Assembly: GCF_000247815.1 (NCBI RefSeq)
Contig: NC_021685.1
Location: 17,458,955-17,522,954, forward strand
Reading direction: 5' to 3'
DNA from: Ficedula albicollis
Taxonomy: Eukaryota; Chordata; Aves; Passeriformes; Muscicapidae
DNA: 64,000 bases
Part shown: piece by piece, positions 1-13,010 of the stretch
How the letters are laid out: every line of letters begins with the position of its first letter
Numbering within the stretch: the first letter of the stretch is position 1
Translations under genes and position numbers: made by a program
Notes under the pieces: model-generated
The model's database searches: none
What the model was told of the DNA's origin: nothing
The model's input: only the letters and a program-made list of their open reading frames with translations

Positions 1-2950
1 AATGTAGCAAGTGTGCAAGGCTTCAGGCTTTGGGAAAGGGGTATTTTTAGATTTTAGACTGAAGAAGGACTCCAGGACATCAGGCTAGACAGTGAGGGCA
101 ACAGAAGGGGGGAATGTCAGAGCAAGAGGCTACAGAAAGCTTATGGAGCTGCAAGTGCCCAAATGTGATCCTTTCCAAGCAAATAAATTTGCCGTCTGCA
201 TCTGTTCATGGGTTTCACTGAAAATGAGAAAATCATCACTCCATATGCAAGATGCAACCCAGTGCATTAAAAAAAGGCACAGAACAGTCTTTTCAGATAA
301 CTTAAGGCAATTAGAAAAAAAAAATCAATGCTTATGAAACACCATTGAGAGCTTTTGCCTCCTTGGTCTTATCAATATTTCTCGTGGTAAGAAGAAGACT
401 TTTAAATAAAATTTAAGTTGAGAAAAACATTTGACACAAGGGTAGTGGGTTCCAGAGGAAGGAGAGATCATTTGTTCCTTTTAAGGAATTACAAACTCCA
501 AATATATCCTCCAAAATATTTTTCAGCAAGCAAACTGGAGGACTTTAACCTGGACTCTGTCCTCATTTACCTTTCACTTCCTAATTTCTTAACGTCTGAA
601 AAAGTTTTCCATTAAAACCGCACAGAGTTACAGTGTCTCTCAGTGTAACAAATCCACAAACTAATTTTCACTTTTCTAAAGCATTCAGCAGTGTGGCAGA
701 GGTTTCTGTTGAACATGTCTGGCTTTTTCCCTCTGCAGGAGCATCCCCGGGGAGCAGCACAAAGGCAGCTCAGCACAAACACTGCTCAGAGCCTGGCAGG
801 GACAAAGAGCCAGCGTGGTGCCCAGTGACATCACTGGGATGGGCACCAGGCTGCAGGACAGCCCTGGCCCTCCTGGGGAGGAACAGCCCCTCCAAGGATG
901 TCCTTCCTCAACAGCAAAGCCAGGCTGGACAGCCAAGGCTACCTCACCCAGTGGGAAAAAAACCACTGGAATGGAGTCAGCAGTTCACAGTCTGCAAACT
1001 GGGAGGACTTCTGTAGTTTACAAGTGAATTTAACTTTTTGTTAGGCTGGTTCCCCAAATGCTGTCCTTTCTGTTGTTCTTGTGTGTTACATTGAAATTGG
1101 CTTCTCAATTCCTGAATTAAACTCCTTTAACCAAATCCAGCCAGAGTTAATGGTCTGTTAGCACAGAGCAATTTTGAAGGCTATCTTTGAAACGTATTAT
1201 TCAACTGAGACAAGGCTCATTCTACTCTTTTACTGTTACTCAGTTTTCAAAAGGCAGGACAAAAGGGTTAGGATTTTACTACGTGGGAAACAAATTAGAT
1301 GGGAGCCCTTTGGGATGCTCTTGGGATGGGCTCTCTAGAAGACACAGACCCAGCAGGCAAATCAGCTTTTTGTGGTTATTGCACCTTTTGGTCAAATTTG
1401 GCAGCCTGGACATTAGGAACCACAAAAGCAGACAGTGCTGTGCTGCCAAGAAGGGAACATTTCAAAAGGAAATTACCCAAATCATGTGCTTGCATCTCTT
1501 TATGGGTGCTTGGAGGGCCCATAAACAGCTCTGCACTGCAGGAGCAAGAACTCCCTGTGCTGAGGCAGGGCAGAGCCAGCACCGCCACTCTTGTCTGGCC
1601 ACAGTCTAGTATGAAAAATGAAATAAAGTAAATCTCTCTCATGATATATCTCTGGGGTTGGTTCACTGACTCCTCCAGCTCACAGCCATGGGGCAAGCCC
1701 TGGCAGCAATGCAGTGGGGATGTGCTGAGCTCCCAGGGCACAGCAGCATCTCCTGCACGTCCTGCCCGCGCTCAGCACGGAGGGAAGGACGGGAAAGAAG
1801 GACATGAGCTCCTCTGTAGATCCAAACACAGCAGCCTGTCAGCCAGCCCATGCTGCAGCTCCACCCTCTGCTGCAGCTGTTTGGGCACGTTTGCTGCCCT
1901 GAGCTGCCCAGCAGCACCTGTGAGGGCAGCTCTGAAAAACTCCCTGCACACTCATTTCCCCGAAGCAATCGCTGCCCATCTCACTGGGCAGAACACCTCC
2001 AGCTCTGCTCTTACACAACCTTTTGCTGTTTCTCTTGAGTTTCCTGCCCAAGAGCAGGAGCATGAGGGAACTGGCAAACATCCTTCTCCATTCTGGCAGA
2101 GGCACAGGACATCTCAAGTGCAACCACCCCGACCCACCTTCCTGCACAGTGAATCTGACCTCCCATCCAGCTCTGGTGCCTCTCCTGCCCTGGGGACAGG
2201 GCTCTGCAGGAGCACTATTCCCTTCTGTCCAAGCTAAGTGTATACATGAATCCACCTCCATTCAGGAAAGACTTTATAAACCATCTACATCATGCTACTC
2301 TACAACTACAGCTACATTTCAGACAGCAAAAGCAATAACCAAGCCTTCAAAAAGCTGTTGGAGCAGCATATCATTTCAGAAGAACCTTTTGATGTCAGTC
2401 AAAAATATTGCTGAATGTCTACTCTCAGGGGAATAGTCCTTGGAAGACAAGAGTCTGGCTGTACAGGGGCTCTGGAAAACTCCTCTGCAGCCTGGCATGT
2501 GCACACCAGGTAGGGCCAGTGCCAGTGAGGATGGAACTGTGGCTGCTCTGATGGGACACAGCTCCCGAGGGGACAGGGAGAAAGAGCTCACCTTGCAAGG
2601 GCAGGGGACAGGCTCAGGGCTAGAGCAGCACCATTATTCCTTTCTAATTATGCCAATAAATTCCACACAGCCACTGAGGAGGTAGCAGAATTCTGGCAGA
2701 ACAGGCACTGCTATTGTTACACGATTCAACTTCTCCTGTAAACAAGCCCTAAAAATAATTTTCTAGATAAATCAGGCTTGCAACATGAAGAAGGGAGGCT
2801 TTAGACCAAACCCACTTCAAAGTGTTCCCAAGGCTGTATCCTGCTGCCAAGGCAGGGCACAGCAGCCCTGCCTTCCTTCCACATGCTGCTTTGCAGAACA
2901 ACGTCAGTTACTTAAAATTTAGATTAGAATAACTTTGCAGCTCTAGGAGG
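1..2950. other. CTNNA1 intron 9, left part: nothing recognised
   Basis: Unique-looking sequence with several short spurious open frames. No exon, RNA gene or named repeat was recognised. The stretch at 1640-2230 is rich in CAGC/CTGC words. Confidence 0.6.
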
Positions 2951-2951
2951 A

Positions 2952-3091
2952 CAGCATTGATGCTGAAACACGACAAGTCAAAAGAGAAAAATGGATGCCT
3001 TCAAGGAATTGCAGCATTGATGCTGAAACACGACAAGTCAAAAAGGGAAAAATGGATGCCTTCAAGGAATTATGGATGCCTTCAAGGAATT
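2952..3091 (+). repeat. Tandem duplication, about 59 bp, plus a third partial copy
   Basis: The segment beginning GCATTGATGCTGAAACACGA occurs at 2953 and again at 3012. The terminal ATGGATGCCTTCAAGGAATT is present three times. Near-perfect identity suggests a recent duplication. Confidence 0.9.
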
Positions 3092-3240
3092 GAAAGACTT
3101 TCATTGCTTAGACAGCAGCTCTAAAGAGCTGGACAAACCTCCTGCACCCTGGACTATAGGGCAGCTGCAAAGTGCACTCAGGACCTACAAAAAATACATT
3201 GTACAGGTCAGAAGCTGCTTTTGCTGATGTCTGATCAGTC

Positions 3241-3409
3241 TTATTCTTATTCTTATTCTTATTCTTATTCTTATTCTTATTCTTATTCTTATTCTTATTC
3301 TTATTCTTATTCTTATTCTTATTCTTATTCTTATTCTTATTCTTATTCTTATTCTTATTCTTATTCTTATTCTTATTCTTATTCTTATTCTTATTCTTAT
3401 TCTTATTCT
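3241..3409 (+). repeat. (TTATTC)n hexanucleotide microsatellite
   Basis: About 28 uninterrupted copies of TTATTC. Apparent Tyr-Ser coding in this tract is meaningless. It lies in CTNNA1 intron 9. Confidence 0.97.
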
Positions 3410-3841
3410 ATTTACATCTGCCCAGCTGTGTGAGCATTCCCCACAAGCCTTGGAGACACACAGACTCCATTATCAAACACAGACACACAAGTGGCCTGGG
3501 ACTGTTCCCTGGGAGCTGCTGAGGTTAAGCACAACCAGCCAGAGCCTCAAAGCACAGAAGAGCACAGGAGGAGTTTTTGAAGCTCATTCCTAGTGGCATG
3601 CTTCCTCAACAATACCTCCAGCTGTTTGTTTGTGCCACTCAGCACCAGCTGGCACAGAGGTCTCACCAAGGTGGTGGCAGGGGGCTGGGAATCCTGAGGT
3701 GGATCCATGACCAGGGACAGGCTCTGGGGCTGCTCTCTGCACACACCACCCATGGAAACCTGCTTCCCTCAGCAGGGCACTAACAACCCTGACAGCAACT
3801 CCCTGGCAGGAGGGGCAGCCAGGGGAGGCTCAGTCTCTTCT

Positions 3842-4216
3842 CCTCAGGCTGGGCCAGGGGAGCTCAGGGGGGACAGCAGCAGGAATTTCCCCGTGGAAAG
3901 GGAGCTCAGGGGGTGGAACTGCCCAGGGAGGGTTGCAGTGCCCATCCTGGAGGTGCCCAAGGAGGAACAGGGACAGGAGGAGAGGGAACGGCCTCAGGCT
4001 GGGCCAGGGGAGCTCAGGGGGGACAGCAGCAGGAATTTCCCCGTGGAAAGGGAGCTCAGGGGGTGGAACTGCCCAGGGAGGGTTGCAGTGCCCATCCTGG
4101 AGGTGCCCAAGGAATTGCTGGAGGTGGCACTGGGTGCTCTGGGCTGGGGACAAGGTGGGGATGGGGCACAGCTGGGACAGGATGGGCTGGGAGGGATTTT
4201 CCAACCTCAGTGATTC
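3842..4216 (+). mobile_element. CR1-like LINE 3' fragment with internal 150-bp tandem duplication
   Basis: CCCAGGGAGGGTTGCAGTGC, GGAGGTGCCCAAGGA and a terminal GGGATTTTCCAACCTCAGTG resemble the conserved 3' end of avian CR1 elements. A block of about 122 bp starting CCTCAGGCTGGGCC at 3842 is repeated at 3992, so the element was duplicated internally after insertion. Coding frames across it are spurious. Confidence 0.65.
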
Positions 4217-4519
4217 CTGATTCCAGTTCAGACAGGCTGGTCCCAGTTAATCTGGTTTTCCCCCCAGTCAGAGCTCTGCAGTTCACCAGCTGCAGAGCCT
4301 TTGGGTTTTCCTCACAGAGGGTGGCAGGGGTTGGTTGTGTTGTCACCCCAAGTGCTCTGTTTGCTCTATAGACACACACAAGCAGCTCTTCATTCTGAAA
4401 GCCTTCACACAGAAAGCCTGTTTGTATTTGTGGGATTTTACTGGAAAGAAAAACCCTCCAGGTTTCAAAGCTATGGGTCAAACCAGCAGGACAATCTCCC
4501 TTACTCCAAATGACCACCT

Positions 4520-4637
4520 CCAAGTAACAAAACCTTTATCATATCCTCACACTGTAATATCCACAACTACATGGGTTACGTAACAAAACCTTTATCATAT
4601 CCTCACACTGTTAATATCCACAACTACATGGGTTATT
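4520..4637 (+). repeat. Two-copy tandem duplication, about 58 bp
   Basis: The block starting GTAACAAAACCTTTATCATA occurs at about 4523 and 4580 with one or two differences. It lies about 200 bp past the exon 9 donor. Confidence 0.9.
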
Positions 4638-4833
4638 TAACAGCTCCTTTTGATAAGCTTACATTTTCAATTATTTAAATATTAAATCGTGTTTAAGTTA
4701 ATTCAAATAAAATTTTAAAAGGAAATTTATTACAGAATTTGCTTTGTGCTTCAACAGAATTGAAAAACCTGTTTTGCCTAGTCTTGCCTTAATTTAACTA
4801 GCAACAATTAAATTTTAATTTGTACCATCTTAC

Positions 4834-4986
4834 CTCAATCAATTTGTTGGCATGTTCACGGAAAACCTGGGCATATTCTTTAACTTCTTTCTCATTCCCA
4901 TTCTTGGCAGCTTCAATCAATACTAAAAGAGGAACATTTGTTTCCAGAAAAGAGTCTGAAACATGGTCCATAACAGCTTTGCGAAG
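4834..4986 (-). CDS. CTNNA1: CTNNA1 exon 9
   Basis: 153 nt, 51 codons, phase 0, acceptor TTATTTTAG and donor GAG|GTAAGA. It reads L-R-K-A-V-M-D-H-V-S-D-S-F-L-E-T and ends ...REHANKLIE, identical to remembered human residues 382-432. It is part of the M domain that keeps the vinculin site closed at rest. Third-position GC is only about 33% (17 of 51 codons). The next exon, expected to begin VANLACSISNN, was not found between 1 and 4833 and must lie left of the window. Confidence 0.97.
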
Positions 4987-5748
4987 CTAAAATAAAAATA
5001 AAAGAATGAGTTATTCCTCAGTAGTGTTCCACTGCTGTTTCCCTCTTTCTGTATTAATACGTAAAGCTTAAACTGCTTTTGTCATTGATCCTTTTTCCTT
5101 TGTGTGACCAAGGCTTTCCCTGCACAAAATCTTGTCTACACACTTCTTGCTTCAATTTAAATTAAATCTCCTTAAAAAATGGATTAGTTATAGAAGTGCA
5201 AGTCACCAGTTTGGCCACAAATATTGATTTAGCAGCTCATATTGGTTTTGTCTGAGTAAATTTGCTGCTTTCCCTCAGCTGATTAAACAACACACTGATT
5301 TAACTTTTTTATTTTTCTGCTAGAATACAAACATTTTTCAACAAACCTGATCCATATTCTCACTTGCTCAAAAATGAGAATTTATTGCTTTAAAACAAAC
5401 AGACAAAAGGCTGATGCTACATAAATACAGCTCTCAAATAAAACAGGCTGAGATGAACAACACCAGAATTATAAAATATCGCTGATTATCTCTGAAGTCC
5501 ACCAAGTGGAAGTTGTTTTTTGGGGGGTTTTGGTTGGGTTTTTCAATCTCTCTTGCCATGAGGATGATTAAGACTCCAACACCTGTATCACACAGGTAAT
5601 TAACAGGGAATTACATTCCCAACCCACGCTTCCCACTGGAAGCTTCTGGCTTTTAACTCACAGAAGACAGGCCAGCAAACCCAGTGCCAGCAGAAAGAAG
5701 TGCCCAGACTGGTTAGTGTGGGCCAGCAGCCCCTGTGCCCCTGCTCAC
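4987..5748 (-). other. CTNNA1: CTNNA1 intron 8 (762 bp)
   Basis: Bounded by donor GTGAGC (5743-5748) and acceptor AG at 4987-4988. AT-rich, with no repeat or further exon seen. Confidence 0.93.
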
Positions 5749-5829
5749 CTGCCTGCGCAGGTCCCTGGTCTTCTTGGTCATTTTATCAATGGCAGAGTTC
5801 AGGGCATCGCTCCTCTCCTTGCGGCCAGC
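5749..5829 (-). CDS. CTNNA1: CTNNA1 exon 8 (end of vinculin-binding site; internal start of truncated isoform)
   Basis: 81 nt, 27 codons, phase 0, acceptor TTTTTCAG and donor CAG|GTGAGC. It reads A-G-R-K-E-R-S-D-A-L-N-S-A-I-D-K-M and ends ...TRDLRRQ, human residues 355-381. The Met at 5779-5781 corresponds to human Met371. From memory, this is the first residue of the 536-aa human isoform made from a promoter beside LRRTM2. Here it has A at -3 (GATAAAATGA), a usable initiation context. Confidence 0.97.
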
Positions 5830-8800
5830 CTGAAAAACAGCAGGCAAAGAGGTCAACAGCTATTCAGGTCTGGGAGTTAAACCAGTTGTTACTCATTCCA
5901 GGTATATGGCAACGCTCTTTTTCCATTTTTGAGGTCTGTGAAGTGACTCTGCACGCTGGCAGCAGTCTCCACCTCCCCAGTAAAGCAGTGGCTGCTCCCT
6001 CCACACCCCAGCCCAGGGATCACACAGCACTGCCCCTGAGCAGGCAGTCAAAAGCCCAGAATCAAAAGCCAAATCCTTATAAACCACTTGTTGGGTAAGA
6101 AATTCAACATTTCAAGTGAGTCTCCAGGCCCACCCATGGGGAGCTGCCAAGGTTTGATCCAGCACGTTGTGCCTGAGCCCTGTTGTTAGAGAGGCCAAAG
6201 GGCCAGGCAGCAGGGGCAGCTTCCCTTTTCCATCAGGGCTGCCTTTTCACTGGGTCAAAAATATCCTCCTTCACATCAAATTAAGAGCCAGATAGGACAG
6301 TGGTGGTGGTCTGGTTTTGCTGGGAGATTGTTCTCTTTAATATAGCTTATATTAGGGTTTCAAAACACACTTTATTCAACCACAATCCAATTTCTGAAGT
6401 CCTAAGCCACAATCAATATAATTATCCAGTTGAGAAGAAAAACCATTTAGCAGTGCTGCAGTGAGGGTATGCCAGGTATCAATTCTCCAGGTGACAGGCT
6501 GGTGTGAAATATCTGGATGAACAGCCTTGAATCTAAAACATCAAGTCCACTCTACAGCAGAAATAAAAAATGGGGGGGAGGGAGTCAGGATGTTGTAATG
6601 TCATTAGAGTGTAATGAATTATTGAAGATTTGTCACTGCCATGATCAAGTTATTTGATTCTCATCACAAAAGGTAACTGAAAAGTGACTGGAGCTGAACC
6701 CAGGAGCTCGTTGTGACACCGCCAAGCCTTCAGCAGCCCTGGCACTGGCCCCCTGCTTCGCTCTACATTCAAAAATCAAAGCTGAAGGCTCTAAATAAAG
6801 TGAAGATTAATGCACTGATTTACCCAACCCTTTGCTGTTGCCCTGCTCAGGGGATGTGACAGACAAGGCTCCCTGAGCAATGGCTCTGTCCCTGGCACGC
6901 TGGTGGCAGCAGGCAGGGCTGGCACCTGCAGGGGACAGGGGACAGTGACCCCAGAATCTGCCACCAGACACTGCCCCAGCCCCAGGCTGCTCCCAGACAC
7001 CAACCTGCAGGGCCAGCTGCTCCCCCCCTGATGTTTCACCCCTCCTCACCCACGGCAATGTGACCATTGCACTGAACCCACAGCACCCTCCCCACACACT
7101 GGGGTTTTTTCCCAGGAATGTGTTTGGATCTAAGATATGTGCTCATCTATTATGCAGAAAGCCAAACATTCAGCTGTTCCAAGAAGTGCCATTTCACTTC
7201 TCCCCGGGTGCTCCCACATTACCATTTTAACAAGAAGCAGGAGCAGGGATTTGAGGCGAGGCCACCCATCAATTCCACTTTGCTGTCCCTGGCTTCACAG
7301 CCCCAACAGCCCCGGTGCACAGCACCAGATGCCTTTTGGATGAGAGGAGAACCAAGAGATGGCTGCCACTAATGGACCACTATGCAAAACACCCCAAAAA
7401 GCACATTACAGCCTGAGCAGCACTGATTTCTCACTGCTGATCCGTTCCTATGAAACCACACCACGTCCTAGCACAGAAGGAGCTGTAGAACCCAGCCCCA
7501 CTCCATTTTGGGAAGGCAGCTCCAGTTTATTTCCACCTTGTTGGCATGCAGAAGTTTGAGTGCAGAAGCTTGTCCAAGTCATGACCAGAATTTACCTCAG
7601 AAGGATGCAGGATAAAGCACCCTGCTAATTTAGCACATGGAGTCACTAATTGGGTTCATTCATTAGGGCTGAGCGGGGGCAGAGCAGGACAGACCCAGGA
7701 CACCTCGGTGGCTACAGACACCCTGCTGCCAGTGGCACCTTAAACCATCACAGCCAAGGTCCTGGAGAAAACAAAGTCAAGTTTTGCCCACCTGAAGTTT
7801 CCTGACCTTTTTTTTTCCCTGCATAATAAACACTGTGGTGTCAGCCAGAGCCCATTAGGACCTGGTGGGACACATCAAGGCCTGCACAGCCCGTGGGAGC
7901 ATGAACCCCCCTGGGCACAGAACCACCCTGAGGGTCACCCCTGCCCACAGCACTGGCACTATGGCCAGGCTCCCACCAATTTTACCCATTGGTTCCACCC
8001 ACAGTCCCAAAGTTTGAGCTGGGCTCCCCCTCTCAAGTAACAAATCATGTTTTAAAGGCTCCAAGTGCCAGTTTAGCTCTTCTGGGTAATTTGTCCCATT
8101 AATCAATTAGTCTGAGCATTAAAAACTGGTCCTTGTGTCTGGTGTGAACCTTCACTGAGGAGCCAGTTAATGATCCAGCAGCACAAGGCAGCCCTGCATC
8201 CACGGGATTGGGAGGACTCACAAGAGTGAAGCCCAAATATTCAGATTTCTGACAGGATTTTGAGACATTCAGCACAAAACTCTGCTGAGGGAATCACAAA
8301 CCCCGCAGCCAGCGAGCAGCTAATAGATTCTGTAGATTTAATAGGGTCATGATGACCATGTCAATCATTCTGCAGTATGATATCACAACTCTGACCGGTA
8401 TCATGGATAATAAATTTAGCCACGGTGCAAATTTACTTTAAATTAAATCAGATCTTTATCAAAGAGGATAGAATTGATGTTAAAAATCGCTCGCTTCCCC
8501 CACCCCCTTCATCTCTGCTCCTCCCCCACCACTGCTGCCCCTCTTGCAGAGCACCACAAACATTCCCTGTCACATCCCTGCAGTCCCAGCTCGCACCACC
8601 ATCCCCAGCAGGGCTTGTTTCAATGCTCAAAGCAAAGAAAGGGGATTTATACACAGGGAGGGGAGCAGAATCCCCATTTCTGCCACAAAGCCTTCCTGCT
8701 CTAGGTGTGCTATCTGAGCTGTGACAAGCAAAACACAGACCCAAGCTCTTCCTATGGCAAGGGAGGTTCAAATCTAACCCTGACTGATGATTTATAGAGG

Positions 8801-11800
8801 TATAGGAGCATGGTGGTGGCGGTGCATTCCACCAGGACCAGCAGAGCACGTGCTGTAACCAGCCACTCAGAGATATGCTTTTTGTAGCTGAATATCCCAA
8901 ACATCTGCTGTTAATCTTAAAGACTCATCATCAGCTTGGGTTAAGCTGAGCCCACACAGGTATGGAGAGAGAAGTGTCTCCTGCTCAGCACCACCCCTGC
9001 AGAGCCCAGCCTGCCCCCTCCTAAATCAGCACCCAGATGTGAGCCAGATGTGCCACTGCTGAGAGCCAACACTGTCCCACCTGCCACCACACAATCACCC
9101 AAAAAGGATGCTTGGCAGAGAGGGTTCTGCTTCAGGTGCCTGTGAATTGACTTCTGGGCTGTCAGTACAACAGGTTAATGATGGGGGCTGAGCGAGTGAC
9201 AGGTGAGTGCTTGCACACCTCAGGCACACCTTCCTGAGGCACTGCTGTCACCGTGCCACCTCTGAGCTCTGCTGCCAGGGGACAGGGGACAGCAGTGCTC
9301 AGCTGCATTGTGCCCCATGCCTGGCTTTGCCTTGCCACCCAGCCCAATTCCCTGTCTACAGAGGACAGCCATGCACAGCCCTCCATCACTGTGATAGCAG
9401 GGCTGCCAACAAACTCCAGACAGAGCAGGGCTGATTCCAGGCCAGGCAGAGTGAGCACTGATGTGTGACCCACACCAATTCCAGCTGTGTTTTCACACCC
9501 AAGAGTAGAGGAAGCAGGACTGTGCCCTGGTTTTCTGCAGGAAGGAGTCTCCCACAGCCACCCACAGCTCAGCACAGCTAATGGGCTGCATGGCATGGTC
9601 CAGGGCTCAGCAAGAACCTGAGGGACAATAAAGCTGCCTGCACCGTCCTCCTGGCCAGCTGGCCATGCCACAGCCCTGCCAGGCTGCAGCACGGGCAGGG
9701 GAAGGCTGGCTCTGCACTCACCCTGGTACAAAGAGGAATTACAGTGTGCAGCCAGTGCCAGGTGCAGAGAGCTGCTGGACAGGGAGGTGACAGCCACCAC
9801 ACTGTGCCACCACGCTGTGCCACCACATGTGCCCCTTGCTCCCACGAAGGCAAGAACACCCAACCATCAGTGCCCATCCCTCCCACTGCCCTCCCCAAGG
9901 CACTCTGCAGCTGGCCTGAAGCCCTGGGCACATCTCTGACGTGCCTTTGTCCCAGGTGTCCCCTCCCAGGGCTCAGTGACAGAGCACACACGGTGACACT
10001 CCAGCCACACGTGCCTGCTCACCTCCTGCCCCACAGCCCTGTGACACAGCACTAACACAACCTCCTGGCCAAAACCAGCAAAGCCTCCCGTGGTGCCCGA
10101 GGTGCTGACACCTGCCAGTCCCTCCCTGCGGGCAGAGGGCTGAGCTGGCTCTGGGCAGTGCCACACCTGCACGTCCCAGCTGCTGCAGGCTCACCCTCCA
10201 GGCCCCCAGCACAGCAAAGCCACACAGCCCCCACGTCTCCATCCTGCAAAATTAGCTTGTATGTGTTCTTAATACACTAGGAAGGCTTCCACAAGATGTC
10301 AGCCTAACTAAATGACAGCGTCGCCTCAGGCTGCAATTCTGCTTCGCCAGCGCACGGCTTCAGCAGGAAAACCAGTTGTGCTGCTGCTCCAGCACTGGGG
10401 TAGGTGAGAAGCCCCCAAAAGGGTTATCTGGCCCCAGCAAGTTTATTCCTGCCAAGTTCCCTGTCCACGCTGCATGTGAGGGCTCAGGCTGCCATAAAGC
10501 TCCTGCTGTGGCAGAAGTGCCCAGGTGGCACCAGACACAATTTCCCACGCTGGGCAATGAGTTTCCAGGCTCAGAAGAAGTGCATTTCTGTGAGTTTTCT
10601 GGGGCTTTATTCCCAGTCTGTTGCACCTTGACACCCCAGGCAGCTCCCAAGGAACAATGTGAATGTTGCTGCGGCGTTCCAGACTTCGGAGACTGAGATG
10701 CACACTTGTGGTAATAACTGTTATTTCACAGCAAGTGCACATAAAAACATGTTTTGCTAAGAAAAGCGCCCATAAAGTTCGTGTTAACAGTTTCCTAAAC
10801 AGGAAACTCGCTGGCAAGGTGCTAAATAGCCCTTGTTTGGTTAAGGGCCAAAGAATGGAGAGCTTCAGAAAAGGAGCAACTCACCGTGTTTGAACATTAA
10901 CTCTTAACTCTGTGCCAAATTACACAATCCTTACGTGGGAGGAACCTATCAGCAGACATTGATGCAAAAAAGCAAAATGTTTCCAACAATACCTAATTTC
11001 AGTCCCCTGGTAAGAAGGTAAGAGGCAGCCCTGGGGAGAGCTAACAGTTGACCTCAAATTATACCCTTTGGAATGCTGTTGTTAAACGTTATGGTAACGT
11101 ATTGAAATGTTATTACAATTCAAAGCAGCACCTGGGATCAGGGTGCTGCACAGAGCTGCTCCAAGAACTGCAGAGCCACGGTTCTGTCGGACAGCTGGAG
11201 CTGAGCCTGAGCTCTTCCTACACCCAACATTAAACAAGGAGAATCTCTTTCAATAGCTTTATGTCATTTCTTTGCATGGATTTCTTTCAAACTGGAGAAA
11301 ATGTGAAAACATTCACTATGGCAGAGCAATTTAAGGAATTTATCTAACATTCTCTAATTTGCTTAATCATTCAAGACAGTTACTCTCCTGATGGGTTCAG
11401 GGGAGGGTTTATTTGCTTTGCTTTAGCTTTTTTTGAGTTTTTTAAGGTTTTATTCTTGTGTGTTCACCTTCTCCGTCCCTTTGCTTTCCACTCAGTGCTC
11501 CCCTTGAGTCTGCCCATCCCAGAAAGGAAGCACCAGAGGCAGTGTCCCCATTCCACCACAGGACAGCCAAGGGAGAGGCAGGCAGAGAACAGCAGGTCTT
11601 GGTTTAATGAAGGATCTCCAAGGAACCAAAGCAAGGAATCAACACATAATTAAAAAAAAGATAAACGGCCATTTTATTTTAGACCCTTCTTCTGACACAA
11701 TTCAATCCATCTTGCTCCATCATCATGGGAAATTTGTTATTCTCGGCTCATTCCAGATCTTGGAGATCGGAGGTGATACCTTGCTGCTACACAACAAACA

Positions 11801-12699
11801 GTTCCAAGTGCCTAGAGGAGGCATTACTGCTTTATATCTCAAGGTGAAAATAAAATAAAAAAAAGCTTATCCAAGTTGCCTGGAGCAGGAAACCAGCATT
11901 CCCCTGCTGCACCCACATCAAGCTACGACCAGAGCAGTGGCTCCAAAGGCTTTACCTGCACGTGCATCCTAAAAACATATAAAAATGTCCATCAAACCTT
12001 TGGTCATTCACCTCTGAGCACCAGCTGTCCTGGAGGAGAGGCTGCTCTGAATGATGGGGCAATGAACCTTTGAAGCAAGCAAACAGCCCTGAGAGCCCAG
12101 TGTGCTCCTCCTGGCCGTGTGTGCACGCTCTGGCCAGAGCCTGGCGGGGCTGGAGTGCACACCCAGCCCTGCAGGGGCACAGCTCTGTGCCCCAAACGCA
12201 CAGGAGAGCTGCTCCAGACCCAGCCTGCAGCCAGGGGCTCCTGGAGTGGTGTCCCCCTCTCTGGGGACACGCACAGCAGGACATTGTGGGTGACCACAAG
12301 GAAGCCCTCGCACCGCTCCGAGCCCCGACTGGAAATGCCAATCTCACCATTTCCTCCCTGCACGCCAGTGCCCAGGAAAAGCAAGTACAAAAGCCACCGT
12401 TTGGGAGGAGAAAATAGATTTTTCTAGTTTCATAACCGCACGCTGTCAAGCTGGATTCCAATTCAATTTTTCCTGTGCCCTAACGCAAGCTTTGCTTTTT
12501 CCAGAATTTTCTCCTGGCTTGAAGTGCTCGCTCCTGTGCCCTGCTCCCAGGCTGTACTTCCTGACACTCCAGCTCCAGCTCCAGCACTGCTCTCTGCACT
12601 TCTGCAGGGACCACAGTCGCACACAGCTGGCACAGGAGCTCTCAGCTGCCCAATCCCTCTCTCACCTCCACAAAGCCTGGGCTGACCAGCATCCTCTAT
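5830..12699. other. CTNNA1 intron 7, part between exon 8 and LRRTM2 promoter
   Basis: About 6.9 kb. GC-rich, CAGC/CCTG-rich stretches at 9160-10250 and 12060-12400 alternate with AT-rich ones. Overlapping open frames exist on both strands but share no recognisable protein. An alternative CTNNA1 first exon for the truncated isoform could lie near the right end. Confidence 0.55.
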
Positions 12700-12982
12700 T
12701 CAAACCCTGCGCATTTTGCCTCTAAAAGTTCCTTTCAGGCAGGGAGATTGAGCAGAGAAGTGGGAGCAGGCAGCGCTCAGGCTCTTCCACCCGCGGCTCT
12801 GCGCTGCTCTTAACCCCAGCCGAGCAGAGGCGGCGCAGATGTGGGGGGAGCAGGGTGCTCCAGTCCCTCCTGCTCCTTCTGCCGCTGGATTTTTCCCCTC
12901 TATCAGTGGTCTTTAACACGATCACAGCATGCAGCACAATGCTTTAAAACAGCAAAGCTTCTGGAAAACCCAAACAAAAGGA
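12700..12982 (-). promoter_or_regulatory. Candidate antisense half of a bidirectional LRRTM2/CTNNA1 promoter
   Basis: In human, LRRTM2 and an internal CTNNA1 promoter were reported to be divergent, the latter giving N-terminally truncated alpha-catenin. Here the sequence left of the CRE palindrome becomes CpG-rich at 12788-12900, and an alternative CTNNA1 first exon would be expected in this stretch, splicing to exon 8 at 5829. No unambiguous exon boundary can be chosen by eye. The call rests on homology of arrangement and the symmetric CRE. Confidence 0.4.
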
Positions 12983-13010
12983 ACGTCACCGGGTGACGTC
13001 AGCCTATATA
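12983..13010 (+). promoter_or_regulatory. LRRTM2: LRRTM2 core promoter: palindromic CRE pair and TATA box
   Basis: A full CRE, TGACGTCA, lies at 12994-13001 and is followed 3 bp later by TATATAG (13005-13011). A reversed half-site ACGTCA lies at 12983-12988, and together they form the 17-bp near-palindrome ACGTCACCGGGTGACGT (12983-12999). TATA spacing predicts a start near 13036, about 400 bp before the initiator codon. CREB/ATF binding and activity dependence are inferences from the motif. A TATA-like TTTTAAA on the minus strand near 12944-12950 could serve the opposite direction. Confidence 0.75.

Noticed and set aside
3221..3433. Tyr-Ser repeat protein
   Set aside because: Simply the translation of the (TTATTC)n microsatellite.
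1..4833. CTNNA1 exon 10 (VANLACSISNN...)
   Set aside because: Searched for on the minus strand but not found; it must lie outside the window.
9162..10250. Overlapping 90-230 codon ORFs on both strands as a gene
   Set aside because: GC-rich, stop-poor sequence; composition rather than coding, with no splice sites or homology seen.
12722..12937. Minus-strand 71-codon ORF upstream of LRRTM2 as a coding first exon of truncated alpha-catenin
   Set aside because: Position is suggestive, but no family match and no clear donor in frame. The known truncated form starts at a Met in exon 8, so the alternative exon would be noncoding.
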